From contig NZ_JAILQF010000455.1 of assembly GCF_024699075.1 (NCBI RefSeq), positions 1-26,149 on the forward strand: DNA of 26,149 nucleotides, read 5' to 3'. A model generated the notes under the pieces. The model was not told where the DNA came from. It did no database searches and saw only the letters and a program-made list of their open reading frames with translations. The stretch comes from Butyrivibrio sp. Its GTDB lineage: Bacteria > Bacillota_A > Clostridia > Lachnospirales > Lachnospiraceae. Below, in pieces: positions 16,735 to 24,539 of the stretch. Position 1 is the first letter of the stretch; each line of letters opens with the position of its first letter. Position numbers and translations under genes: made by a program.

Positions 16735-17679
16735 ATGCTTACCATACCTGCCACTTTTTTTGAGGAAGAAAATCGTAATAATTTTTATATATCAGCAGTC
16801 GTGAAAAGAGCTTGGGCAAATGAGCTTGAACTCTTTTCTGAAATATTGGAAGTTGCTGACAAACACAATATCCAGGTATGGCTTGATTATGGATCTCTTC
16901 TTGGTGCAGTAAGACATGGTGGTTTCATCCCCTGGGATGATGATCTTGACATCTCCGTTATGAGAAAGGACTTCATTCCCTTATTAAAATATCTCCAGGA
17001 AGAGCTCCCTCCGTACAGATCTGTTGAAAGTATATACACTATGCAAAATTATATACGGCCCAAGGCTGTTGTATTGAATAGAAAGAGCCTTGACATTGGG
17101 AATGATCCTGAGGCACGAAAAATCACAGATATTAATTTCAACTTTCCATGCCGGGCTTGGGTTGATATCTTTCCAATGGATTATATTCCAAAAGATACTG
17201 AACAATTAGTTGAAATCAAAACCATTTATTCATTGGCCTATGGGCTTGCAAGTGAAATGGAAGTTTTTATCGAAACCGGGACATTTGAAGATTACTTAAG
17301 TCAACTTGAAAAGTATTCCGGAATCAAAATCAAAAGAGATGAAAATATTCGTCATTCTCTGTGGATATTCTGTGATAGCATTTCTGGGAAAACAAAAAAA
17401 CATGAAGCAAATGGAGTTTTATGTTACCAGGACCTTGCTCTTTTGGGGCCTTCAAAGCACCGCCCCCTATCAGCATTTAAGGATACTATACTTGTTCCAT
17501 TTGAAATGATAACCGCTCCAGTCCCAATTGGGTACGATGAGATATTAACTCTTACCTATGGTAACAGATATTTAACTCCACAAAAAGGAACTTCAGCACA
17601 CTTATACCCATTTTTCAAAGATCATGAAAAACTGATTCTATCCCACAGCAGGATAGGTCAATTAGGAGACATCTTTTAA
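16735..17679 (+). CDS. LicD family phosphotransferase, copy 3
   Basis: This 314-aa LicD protein has DYGSLLGAVRHGG (51-63) and WDDDLD (67-72, a conservative variant of WDDDID), with a C-terminal TSAHLYPFFKDHEK block. The ATG at 16735 is chosen over the upstream TTG at 16723 because GGAG (16725-16728) then sits 6 nt before the start. It has its own promoter and leads a four-gene plus-strand operon. The next gene, a full GPT-like protein, begins 2 nt after its stop, which suggests that LicD and GPT act together; the same two families are fused in 11814-13286. Confidence 0.88.
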   Translation: MLTIPATFFEEENRNNFYISAVVKRAWANELELFSEILEVADKHNIQVWLDYGSLLGAVRHGGFIPWDDDLDISVMRKDFIPLLKYLQEELPPYRSVESIYTMQNYIRPKAVVLNRKSLDIGNDPEARKITDINFNFPCRAWVDIFPMDYIPKDTEQLVEIKTIYSLAYGLASEMEVFIETGTFEDYLSQLEKYSGIKIKRDENIRHSLWIFCDSISGKTKKHEANGVLCYQDLALLGPSKHRPLSAFKDTILVPFEMITAPVPIGYDEILTLTYGNRYLTPQKGTSAHLYPFFKDHEKLILSHSRIGQLGDIF

Positions 17680-17681
17680 AT

Positions 17682-18671
17682 ATGAGAAGCGTAGTTTTTT
17701 TGCCCTGCCATCCAAATATGTGGGACGGATTTGAAACAATCTATGACAAAGAAATATCAGTACCTGACACTGAAGTCACAATTATTCCTATTCCAACCTA
17801 TGATAGAAACCATGACGATACTCTGGCAAATGCCGAATATATTACTGAAGGTTATCCTGAATGTTTAAAGATAACCGGATTAAATGACTATGACTTATCA
17901 AAAAAACAGCCTGACAGAATATATATCCAAAATATATCCGATTCTTGCAATGCAGGCTTTACAGTACATCCTCATTTTTATTCTTCCAATTTGCGTAATT
18001 TCACAAAAGATTTGGTTTATATTCCCTACAACTGTATTACTGAATTAGATCCTGAATATGAAGATCTTCGCCAATATTATGGTGAAATACTAACTCCCTC
18101 AACAATAGTTAATGCAAATCACATTATTGTACAGTCAGAAAATACTAAAAATGTTTATTTGGAACTTATAGCAGGAAAAAATGATTTACTAAAAAACGAA
18201 TGGACTAAAAAAATATCCTTTATTGACTATCCTCGCAAAGCAATATTAAAAAAGTATTCCAGCGATACAGTAAGATATCCTTCTAGTTGGAATGCACAGC
18301 TTTTTAATACTGATCGTTCCCAGAAAAAGACTGTTTTATTCTGTACATCCGTTTTTGAAATATTAGAAAACAACAGATTAGCGCTCAAAAAGATAAAAAC
18401 AACTCTTGATTATTATCAAAATCAAAAAAGTAATACTGCATTAATTTGGCGTCCAAATAGAAATCTGCCTGAAATAATAAAGAAACTGCGCCCTGAATTA
18501 TTAAATGATTTCAATTTATTGTTGGAATACTATACTCAGAATAATATTGGCATTTTAGATAAAACACCTTCTCCTACAGCCCCTATCATACTCAGCCATG
18601 AATATATTGGAGCTGACTGTGGTGTAAAAGAGTTGTTTAAGAGTACCGGCAAACCATGTCTTCCCTGGTAG
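17682..18671 (+). CDS. CDP-glycerol glycerophosphotransferase-like protein, full length
   Basis: This 329-aa protein has two domains. Residues 1-180 carry VVFLPCHPNMWDGFETI, VTIIPIPTYD, DRIYIQN, TVHPHFYSSNLRNFTKDLVYIPY and IIVQSEN. Residues 215-329 carry TVLFCTSVFEILEN, ALIWRPNR (family W-R-P-H) and a closing KPCLPW. The family is common in Lachnospiraceae glycan clusters and is annotated as CDP-glycerol:polyglycerophosphate glycerophosphotransferase-like; it would add phospho-polyol units in the cytoplasm. The last domain looks weakened: where relatives in this window read DAYYGD...KPVMI it reads EYIGAD...KPCLPW, and the W-R-P is followed by N, not H, so activity is uncertain. It starts 2 nt after the LicD stop, with AGGAG about 12 nt upstream. 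Confidence 0.65.
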   Translation: MRSVVFLPCHPNMWDGFETIYDKEISVPDTEVTIIPIPTYDRNHDDTLANAEYITEGYPECLKITGLNDYDLSKKQPDRIYIQNISDSCNAGFTVHPHFYSSNLRNFTKDLVYIPYNCITELDPEYEDLRQYYGEILTPSTIVNANHIIVQSENTKNVYLELIAGKNDLLKNEWTKKISFIDYPRKAILKKYSSDTVRYPSSWNAQLFNTDRSQKKTVLFCTSVFEILENNRLALKKIKTTLDYYQNQKSNTALIWRPNRNLPEIIKKLRPELLNDFNLLLEYYTQNNIGILDKTPSPTAPIILSHEYIGADCGVKELFKSTGKPCLPW

Positions 18672-18757
18672 TCTATCTCCTCTTTGATAAAATTATCTTT
18701 TGACGTTATAACGATAACATTATACACTATATATAGGTCATTTGTCGGAGGAACACT

Positions 18758-19975
18758 ATGAAGCATAACCTATTAAAATACAATATTAATCGCACCGAAT
18801 TCCTTGACAGTTATAACCCTATGGATCTTTTAAAATACATGGAAACAAATAAAATTCCAATGGAAGAAGTTTCTTTTGCCATTGGCAAGTTTGCCATGTC
18901 TACAGAAAGAGTTTTTAGCCGAATAGAGGGAAAAGTCACAGAAGAGATTTTTATCCGTCCTTCGGACGAAATTATTAGTAAACAGCGAGATTCCCAAGAA
19001 GTTTGTTTCATAGTAGCAAGTGACGATAATGACGAATATCTCAGAATTCTTGAATGGATAGACAATCTTTTTATTCCCTCAAATATTGATGTTACTACCC
19101 TACAAATAACAGGCGTCTCAAGTCTTGCTTCAGGCTACAACGAGGCCATGGCTTCATCAAAGGCGAAATACAAAATATATATAAGAGAAGGTGTTAGAAT
19201 CATCAACCCTTATTTTCTATTTAATATACTTGATATATTCGAAAATCGTAAAGACGTATCCATGGTTGGTTTTTTAGGAAGCCGATACATTCCCTCAAAC
19301 GGAATTATGGAAAGCGGTGTCTGCTACGGGAAAATGGCAATATGTGGAGAAAATAAGACTTTTGTTTTCGGTGAAAACCCCAAAAACGATATAGAAGTTT
19401 CATTCATACATAGCTCCATAGTTGCCACTGATAGCGATATGTATTGGAATGAGAACATTCCATGTAATGATGAATTTACCTGCTCAATTCATGCTATGGA
19501 ATACAAAAAAAATGGACTTAAGGTTTTGGTTCCTTCCCAGGAATTCCCTTGGATTTTATATGACTATGGACATGATTCATTTTTACATGATGATAGCAAT
19601 AAAGTTTTAATGGAAAAATTTATATTTGATCCGAATAAAAAACATATTCTTATGTGTATTGGTGCCAGTTCACTTGTAGAAATGAAAAATGGAGGTTTGG
19701 ACAAACTTGAAGACAATCTAAAAATATTTGACGAAAATGCAGACAAAGTTCAGCTATTTATTTGCTTATTCCCAGATGATACCAGACAATGGATGAACGT
19801 AGCACCTGATATTTTTCCTAAGATAGAACGGTTATTGGCAGGAAGAAACTTAATTGAAAAACTTACTGATAATGAATCGTTTAATTATTTCGATGCATAT
19901 TATGGAGACTCATCTCCAAATGTACTAAAGATGAGCGATGCCAAAAAGCCAGTAATGATTCGATCTATCACCTAA
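18758..19975 (+). CDS. Degenerate GT2-like domain fused to a GPT C-terminal domain
   Basis: In this 405-aa protein, residues 80-285 align with the glycosyltransferase at 4974-6242 (SGYNEAM, YFLFNILDIFEN, GSRYIPS, LKVLVPS), but the catalytic motifs are lost. YMHQDVYIV becomes YIREGVRII (141-149), IDGFMMIT becomes FIHSSIVAT (216-224), and WDFYDVSQSFE becomes NDEFTCSIHAME. Residues 293-405 are the GPT-like C-terminal domain, ending FDAYYGD (378-384) and KPVMI. The first 79 residues are unmatched and helix-rich. It is probably a non-catalytic or repurposed transferase half carrying an intact-looking GPT end domain. Strong ribosome binding site (GGAGGA 5 nt before ATG). It lies 86 bp after the GPT-like gene and 14 bp before the next LicD, so it is clearly co-transcribed and expressed in principle. 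Confidence 0.65.
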   Translation: MKHNLLKYNINRTEFLDSYNPMDLLKYMETNKIPMEEVSFAIGKFAMSTERVFSRIEGKVTEEIFIRPSDEIISKQRDSQEVCFIVASDDNDEYLRILEWIDNLFIPSNIDVTTLQITGVSSLASGYNEAMASSKAKYKIYIREGVRIINPYFLFNILDIFENRKDVSMVGFLGSRYIPSNGIMESGVCYGKMAICGENKTFVFGENPKNDIEVSFIHSSIVATDSDMYWNENIPCNDEFTCSIHAMEYKKNGLKVLVPSQEFPWILYDYGHDSFLHDDSNKVLMEKFIFDPNKKHILMCIGASSLVEMKNGGLDKLEDNLKIFDENADKVQLFICLFPDDTRQWMNVAPDIFPKIERLLAGRNLIEKLTDNESFNYFDAYYGDSSPNVLKMSDAKKPVMIRSIT

Positions 19976-19989
19976 ATGAGGAACACTGT

Positions 19990-20982
19990 ATGGGTAGAAA
20001 CCTTATTAATGTAGACAAAAAATACTTTTGTGATGAAGTTATCGACGATTTTTTGGTTACAGAACGTGTAAAAAGAGCACTTATGTCAGAACTAGAAGTT
20101 CTTGTGCGCTTTGAAAAGATCTGCAACGACCTTGGCATTACCTACTACGCCAGTTGGGGAACTTTACTTGGAGCAATCAGGCATGGAGGATTTATTCCCT
20201 GGGATGATGACATAGATATATTTATGATGAGAAAAGACTATAACATCTTAAAAGAATATGCCCAAAAAGGCCCCCTTCCCGATGGCCTTCTAATGATAGA
20301 TGATACTATGGTAAATAACTTCAACAACTTAACTGCAAGAGTAGTTAATGGAGATAGTATTGTCATTAGTCAGGAATACTTAAAAATGTACCACGGATGT
20401 CCCTATGTAACTGGGCTTGATATAGATGTTCTTGATAAAAAAGCTCCAAATAGAGCTGATGATGAATTGCAGACAATGCTCATAGATAGTGTTTTAAAGC
20501 TAGCTCTTTATTTTAGGGCTCACGATGATATGATGACTGAATCAGGGCAAAGTTTCACCTCAGAAGAAGATGTACTTGATACTATTAAAGCTGTTGAAAA
20601 TGCCTGTGGTGTAAAAGTCAATAGAAACGAGAATCTTTTTCTTCAAATGCATATATTAAAAGACAAATTATCACAAATGTATGAAAATACCCCAAGCGAC
20701 ACTCTTCAAGTTTTGGGAGTAAGAGTAGCAAAAAATTTAAATGCAGCCCAATTTAAAACAGATCTATTTAGTCAAAGCTTACGAATTCCCTTTGGTCCTG
20801 TTAGCATAAATGTTCCCATAGGTTATCATGAAATTCTAAAACAGATGTATGGAAATGACTATTTGATTCCTGCAAACAGAAAGGCTGCCCACGATTATCC
20901 ATTCTTTTTGGTTCAAGAGCCTACCTTAGAAGAACTATTGGAAAGTATAGGAATGACAAGAAAAGATCTTGGCATTGCATGA
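19990..20982 (+). CDS. LicD family phosphotransferase, copy 4 of the stand-alone type
   Basis: This 330-aa LicD protein has SWGTLLGAIRHGG from residue 55, the metal cluster WDDDID (71-76), and a C-terminal RKAAHDYPFF block followed by an ELLESIGM helix. It transfers a phospho-group from a CDP-linked donor to a glycan. It is the last gene of the plus-strand operon that starts at 16735, 14 nt after the preceding stop, with GAGG 8 nt before ATG. The stop is directly followed by the strong bidirectional terminator that separates this island from the flagellins. TGA is used as its stop codon, so TGA is not recoded in this genome. Confidence 0.88.
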   Translation: MGRNLINVDKKYFCDEVIDDFLVTERVKRALMSELEVLVRFEKICNDLGITYYASWGTLLGAIRHGGFIPWDDDIDIFMMRKDYNILKEYAQKGPLPDGLLMIDDTMVNNFNNLTARVVNGDSIVISQEYLKMYHGCPYVTGLDIDVLDKKAPNRADDELQTMLIDSVLKLALYFRAHDDMMTESGQSFTSEEDVLDTIKAVENACGVKVNRNENLFLQMHILKDKLSQMYENTPSDTLQVLGVRVAKNLNAAQFKTDLFSQSLRIPFGPVSINVPIGYHEILKQMYGNDYLIPANRKAAHDYPFFLVQEPTLEELLESIGMTRKDLGIA

Positions 20983-21013
20983 AAAGGAGCTCCGGAAAAC
21001 CGGAGCTCCTTTT
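20982..21013. terminator. Bidirectional rho-independent terminator between the LicD operon and flagellin
   Basis: A perfect 14-bp stem (20982-20995 with 21000-21013) has an AAAA loop. The A-tract on one side and T-tract on the other make it work on both strands. It ends both the plus-strand LicD operon and the minus-strand flagellin transcript (stop at 21065). Confidence 0.92.
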
Positions 21014-21064
21014 GGTAGTCGCAATGCACTAAACAGACGTTTAATCACATTTGGTTTAAACTTA

Positions 21065-21889
21065 TTATCCGAGAAGTGACAGAACACCCTGATTAGACTG
21101 ATTAGCCTGTGCCAGCATTGACTGTCCAGCCTGTGCAAGGATGTTATTATTCGAATACTTAACCATCTCGGTAGCCATATCTGTATCACGGATCTGTGAT
21201 TCAGCTGCCTGAGTATTCTCAACTACGTTATCAAGGTTCTTGATTGTGTGCTCAAGTCTGTTCTGGATAGCACCAAGATCAGATCTCTGTTTTGATACAG
21301 ATTCAAGTGCTGTCTTGATTGTATCCATTGCTGTTCTAGCTGTTGATCCTGAAGGTCCTTTTACGCTAATACCTGTAAGACCAAGTCCGGATGCAGTCAT
21401 AGCAGAGATGCTAACTGATATCTGGTTAACAGAAGCTGTCTCAGAACCAACCTGAAGCTTCTTGCCTGTAAATGTTCCGTCAAGAAGATTCTGATTGTTG
21501 AACTGTGTTGCAGAACCAGTTCTTGTAATCTCACTTGTAAGAGCCTGAATTTCAGAATCAATATAGTCTCTGTCTGAAGACTGAAGTGTGTCATTAGCTG
21601 CTTTTGTTGCAAGCTCGCTCATTCTCTGAAGCATATCATGAACTTCGTTAAGAGCACCTTCAGCTGTCTGTACTGCGGAAATACCATCCTCAGCGTTAGC
21701 AGAAGCCTGTGTAAGACCTCTAACCTGACGTCTCATCTTTTCGGAAATTGCAAGACCTGCTGCATCATCTGCTGCTCTGTTGATCTTGTAACCGGATGAT
21801 AATTTCTCACTTGACTTTGCCTGAATTCCAGTTGTGATTCCAAGCTGTCTGTTTGCGTTCATCGCTGTAATGTTGTGTTGTACTACCAT
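21065..21889 (-). CDS. Flagellin, tandem copy 1 (distal)
   Basis: This 274-aa flagellin is secreted by the flagellar type III apparatus and forms the filament. N-terminal D0/D1: VVQHNITAMNANRQL, KSSEKLSSGYKINRAADDAAGL, AVQTAEGAL, and MLQRMSELATKAAND (residues 86-100, the region recognised by TLR5 in other bacteria). C-terminal D1/D0: IQNRLEHTIKNLDNV, ESQIRDTDMATEMV and LAQAGQSMLAQANQ, ending SLLG. The central region between the helices is only about 45 residues, so domains D2/D3 are absent and any glycans must sit on the short exposed segment (about 150-190, rich in S/T). An excellent AAGGAGG box precedes the ATG. It has its own sigma-28-type promoter and a ~100-nt leader. Next to it lies a second flagellin of nearly the same size. 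Confidence 0.97.
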   Translation of the reverse strand: MVVQHNITAMNANRQLGITTGIQAKSSEKLSSGYKINRAADDAAGLAISEKMRRQVRGLTQASANAEDGISAVQTAEGALNEVHDMLQRMSELATKAANDTLQSSDRDYIDSEIQALTSEITRTGSATQFNNQNLLDGTFTGKKLQVGSETASVNQISVSISAMTASGLGLTGISVKGPSGSTARTAMDTIKTALESVSKQRSDLGAIQNRLEHTIKNLDNVVENTQAAESQIRDTDMATEMVKYSNNNILAQAGQSMLAQANQSNQGVLSLLG

Positions 21890-21915
21890 AATTTATTCCT
21901 CCTTGAATATGTACG

Positions 21916-21931
21916 GCAGCGTCCTTGCTGC
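21916..21931 (-). promoter_or_regulatory. CsrA-like hairpin in the leader of flagellin copy 1
   Basis: As minus-strand RNA, a 5-bp stem GCAGC/GCUGC presents the loop AAGGAC. A GGA in a hairpin loop is the hallmark of CsrA binding sites. A second GGA lies in the Shine-Dalgarno sequence 27 nt downstream. The pair mirrors the two-site layout known for the Bacillus subtilis hag leader, where CsrA represses and FliW relieves. An equivalent element precedes flagellin copy 2. Confidence 0.5.
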
Positions 21932-21998
21932 TCGTTTGCTGGTTTAGAAATAGTATATGTGCTGGCCATATAACTATTCCTACTGTTTTACACTTTTA

Positions 21999-22026
21999 TT
22001 ATCGACATATAAGTTAAAATCATTAA
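21999..22026 (-). promoter_or_regulatory. Sigma-28 (SigD)-type promoter of flagellin copy 1
   Basis: On the minus strand, GTTAA (TTAA at 22023-22026), a 16-nt spacer and GTCGATAA (21999-22006) are close to the TAAA-N15-GCCGATAA consensus of flagellar sigma factors. The matching element before flagellin copy 2 supports it. Confidence 0.65.
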
Positions 22027-22107
22027 CAGGTATTTTTAAACAAATTATGAATTTATTTATGATTTTTTTAGGGCATTATTTTAGTCCCTATATTATTTTA
22101 GTTTCAT

Positions 22108-22134
22108 AAAAAAGCGGCTTCCGGAGAAGCCGCT
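22108..22134 (-). terminator. Terminator of flagellin copy 2
   Basis: A 9-bp GC-rich stem (22113-22121 with 22126-22134) has a 4-nt loop, followed on the minus strand by six T. It lies 16 nt after the flagellin stop, so the two flagellins are separate transcription units. Confidence 0.9.
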
Positions 22135-22149
22135 CTGTATAAACACTTA

Positions 22150-22980
22150 TTACTGAAGGAGTGACAGAACACCCTGATTGGTCTGGTTGGCCTGAGCAAG
22201 CATTGACTGACCTGCCTGAGCGAGGATATTGTTATTAGAATATCTAACCATCTCCTCTGCCATATCAGTATCACGAATCTGAGATTCTGCTGCCTGAGTA
22301 TTCTCAACTACGTTATCCAGATTTCTAATTGTGTGTTCGAGTCTGTTCTGGATAGCACCAAGATCAGATCTTTGCTTTGATACAGATTCAAGAGCATTCT
22401 TTATTGTATCCATAGCAACTCTTGCATTACTTCCGTTGGTGCCCTTTACTGTACAATTCGATGCAGTAATACCAATTCCAGAGCAGGTCATCGCTACAAT
22501 ATCAATTTGTATTTGATTATCAGAGTTAGTTTCAGAACCAACTTGTAACTTTTTACCTGTGAAAGTACCGTCTAGAAGATTTGTATTGTTGAACTGTGTA
22601 GATGCACCGGTTCTGTCAATCTCAGATTTTAGCTGAGTCATTTCCTGATCAATATAATTTCTGTCAGAAGACTGAAGCGTATCATTTGCAGCTTTAGTTG
22701 CAAGTTCACTCATTCTCTGAAGCATGTCATGAACTTCGATAAGTGCTCCTTCAGCTGTCTGCACTGCTGAGATACCGTCCTGAGCGTTAGCAGATGCCTG
22801 AGTAAGTGATCTTACCTGACGTCTCATCTTCTCAGATATTGCAAGGCCTGCTGCATCATCTGCCGCTCTGTTGATTCTGTAACCTGATGATAACTTCTCG
22901 CTAGACTTAGCCTGGACATCAGTTGTGATTCCCAACTGACGGTTTGCGTTCATCGCAGTAATATTGTGTTGTACTACCAT
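22150..22980 (-). CDS. Flagellin, tandem copy 2 (proximal)
   Basis: This 276-aa flagellin is near-identical to copy 1 in the D0/D1 segments (VVQHNITAMNANRQL; KLSSGYRINRAADDAAGL; IRDTDMAEEMV; MLAQANQTNQGVLSLL). It differs mostly in the short centre, where it has SDNQIQIDIVAMTCSGIGI followed by NCTVKGTNGS. Both it and copy 1 lack D2/D3. Two cysteines in the centre (TCSG and NCTV) are unusual for flagellins, which generally avoid cysteine. GGAGGA ribosome binding site before ATG. It has its own sigma-28-type promoter, a GGA-hairpin leader and a terminator. Tandem flagellins of this kind often vary in filament position or antigenicity. Confidence 0.97.
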   Translation of the reverse strand: MVVQHNITAMNANRQLGITTDVQAKSSEKLSSGYRINRAADDAAGLAISEKMRRQVRSLTQASANAQDGISAVQTAEGALIEVHDMLQRMSELATKAANDTLQSSDRNYIDQEMTQLKSEIDRTGASTQFNNTNLLDGTFTGKKLQVGSETNSDNQIQIDIVAMTCSGIGITASNCTVKGTNGSNARVAMDTIKNALESVSKQRSDLGAIQNRLEHTIRNLDNVVENTQAAESQIRDTDMAEEMVRYSNNNILAQAGQSMLAQANQTNQGVLSLLQ

Positions 22981-23001
22981 AGTATAAATCCTCCATGAAA
23001 G

Positions 23002-23020
23002 GGCTCGCTTCCTTGCTGCC
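23002..23020 (-). promoter_or_regulatory. CsrA-like hairpin in the leader of flagellin copy 2
   Basis: As minus-strand RNA, GGCAGC and GCGAGCC can pair (with a small internal loop) around the loop AAGGAA. The core GCAGCAAGGA(A/C)GC is shared with the leader of flagellin copy 1 although the surrounding leader sequence differs. A second GGA lies in the GGAGGA Shine-Dalgarno sequence downstream. Confidence 0.45.
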
Positions 23021-23091
23021 AGTTCCTAAAATACCTTGTAGCTGCTGCGGATTCCTTTCCATGGCTACCATGATTTGTTCTTACACTATTA

Positions 23092-23118
23092 TTATCGGAT
23101 AAGGATCCCATATCTTAA
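23092..23118 (-). promoter_or_regulatory. Sigma-28 (SigD)-type promoter of flagellin copy 2
   Basis: On the minus strand, GTTAA (TTAA at 23115-23118), a 15-nt spacer and TCCGATAA (23092-23099) are one base from the GCCGATAA consensus -10. It sits between the upstream terminator and the flagellin leader. Confidence 0.7.
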
Positions 23119-23192
23119 CCCTAAACAAGCTATTTTTCACGTTTTTTTGACAAAATAAAAAATATTATCATTTTTTAACGTTTACTATAAAG

Positions 23193-23234
23193 AAAAAAGG
23201 GCTATAAGCCGATAAATAGGCATATAGTCCTTTT
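23193..23234 (-). terminator. Terminator of the flagellar-cluster glycosyltransferase
   Basis: Arms 23219-23234 and 23195-23210 form a 16-bp stem (two mismatches as minus-strand RNA) with an 8-nt loop, followed by a T run. It lies about 55 nt after the glycosyltransferase stop and upstream of the flagellin promoter. Confidence 0.7.
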
Positions 23235-23287
23235 GTATCAATTTTTAATACAATTCTGTTTTTGTCTTTTTTCCCATATAGATAATA

Positions 23288-24469
23288 TCATCCAAGTATA
23301 CCGGATAATAATTTCATATAAGAGAACTTCTCGTATACTTTTTCACGGCCTTTTTGTGCTATATCCATTCTCTCCTTGTCATGCTCTAAATAATACGCTG
23401 TCTTCTCTATCATATCTTCAGGTGTGTATGCTATTACAAGATCCTTGCCATCCTCAAAGTATTCTGTTATCTCTTTATGATAATCCGTAATAACAAACCC
23501 TCCTGCTGCCATGATATCAAGAACCCTTAATGGCACACCTGACAAGATGCTTCTAAGTGTTATATTAAGGTTAACTTTACTACTTCTGAATACCCTTGGC
23601 ATTTGTTCAAGATACTCTGCCTGTCCAAGATTTTGAACATTATCAATAGGCTTTGATCCAGGCATTGTATATAGTACTGTATTGAAATACCTGCCCATCT
23701 GCGTAAGTATATTGCGGCGTTCATTAACGGTAACTTTCTTCCTTAATATATCCCTTATAACCCTTCTATAATCCATCTGGTCTTTAGGGTCTTTTTCAAA
23801 ACTTATATATTTTAACAGATTATCTATATGAGCATCTGTAATAACTTTTTCATCTGTAAAGAGGTCCTGTCCGAATACCTTCTCCTGCATTTTAATTACA
23901 ATATCAATATATTCCTTTAAATCAGGTGGAAGATATCTTACCTGATCATAAAAGTTATATTCATTATCATATAGACTTCCAAGAAAGCATACATCATGCT
24001 TGTAGATGATCTGTCCATTATTTTCTGCATCAATCTTGTTGCAAAGATCTGATAGCCTTTTTTCATTAACTCCAAGCGGAGAATAATTAATTGTATTTAT
24101 GCCCTTTTCACGCATATATTCATGCAGCATTTTATCAAATACAAATATCCTGTTATTACTATTATTAGTAGTGCTTGAATCAAGTGTATAATGCGGGCAG
24201 TCAAATACCCATGAAATATAGGGCACACTATACTTATTACATACTTCGGAAAAATTAGGATAATAGTCGAAAGAAAACATAAGGTCATAGTATCTTCTTC
24301 CGTTTTCTTTCTTGTCCAAAAATGTTTTAAGAGATGCCTCCATAAAAGGTGTAACATCATAGCCTTTAAGATCAAGCTTTACCACATCCACCTGATGGCC
24401 AAGTCTTCTCATGGCATCTCTACAGTCTTCACCATTAAATTCATCCCAATCATAATACAGTATTCTCAT
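23288..24469 (-). CDS. CgeB/DUF3880-like glycosyltransferase in the flagellar cluster
   Basis: This 393-aa GT-B-type protein has an N-terminal half with ILYYDWDEFNGED, LMFSFDYYPNFSEVC (63-77), YISWVFDCPHY (84-94) and NRIFVFDK. The C-terminal half has VFRSSKVNLNITLRSILSG (293-311), GVPLRVLDIMAAGGFVITDY (311-330), then EITEYFEDGKDLV and an EKTAYYLEHDKERMDIAQKG helix. These are donor-binding elements of the group 1-like family. Its place between fliS and the flagellins makes it a strong candidate for a flagellin glycosyltransferase acting in the cytoplasm before export. AGGAGA lies 3 nt before the ATG, unusually close, and directly abuts the U-tract of the fliS terminator. It is paralogous to 15354-16541 but diverged. 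Confidence 0.82.
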   Translation of the reverse strand: MRILYYDWDEFNGEDCRDAMRRLGHQVDVVKLDLKGYDVTPFMEASLKTFLDKKENGRRYYDLMFSFDYYPNFSEVCNKYSVPYISWVFDCPHYTLDSSTTNNSNNRIFVFDKMLHEYMREKGINTINYSPLGVNEKRLSDLCNKIDAENNGQIIYKHDVCFLGSLYDNEYNFYDQVRYLPPDLKEYIDIVIKMQEKVFGQDLFTDEKVITDAHIDNLLKYISFEKDPKDQMDYRRVIRDILRKKVTVNERRNILTQMGRYFNTVLYTMPGSKPIDNVQNLGQAEYLEQMPRVFRSSKVNLNITLRSILSGVPLRVLDIMAAGGFVITDYHKEITEYFEDGKDLVIAYTPEDMIEKTAYYLEHDKERMDIAQKGREKVYEKFSYMKLLSGILG

Positions 24470-24478
24470 TATTCTCCT

Positions 24479-24512
24479 AAAAAAGCGCCTCAGATCTTAT
24501 AGTCCAAGGCGC
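24479..24512 (-). terminator. Terminator or attenuator between fliS and the glycosyltransferase
   Basis: A 6-bp GC stem (24507-24512 with 24485-24490, GCGCCT/AGGCGC) has a 16-nt loop and is followed by six T (24479-24484). The T-run merges with the ribosome binding site of the glycosyltransferase, leaving no room for a separate promoter downstream. It may limit read-through from fliDS into the glycosyltransferase. Confidence 0.65.
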
Positions 24513-24539
24513 ATGATTTAAAGATATCTATGCTTATAT

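Larger units (their letters stand above)
22981..23287. other. 307-bp spacer with flagellin leader, promoter and upstream terminator
   Basis: From right to left it holds the terminator of the glycosyltransferase (23193-23234), the sigma-28-type flagellin promoter (23092-23118) and a ~105-nt leader. The leader has a CsrA-like hairpin (23002-23020) and several further GGA motifs. No gene is seen. Confidence 0.7.
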
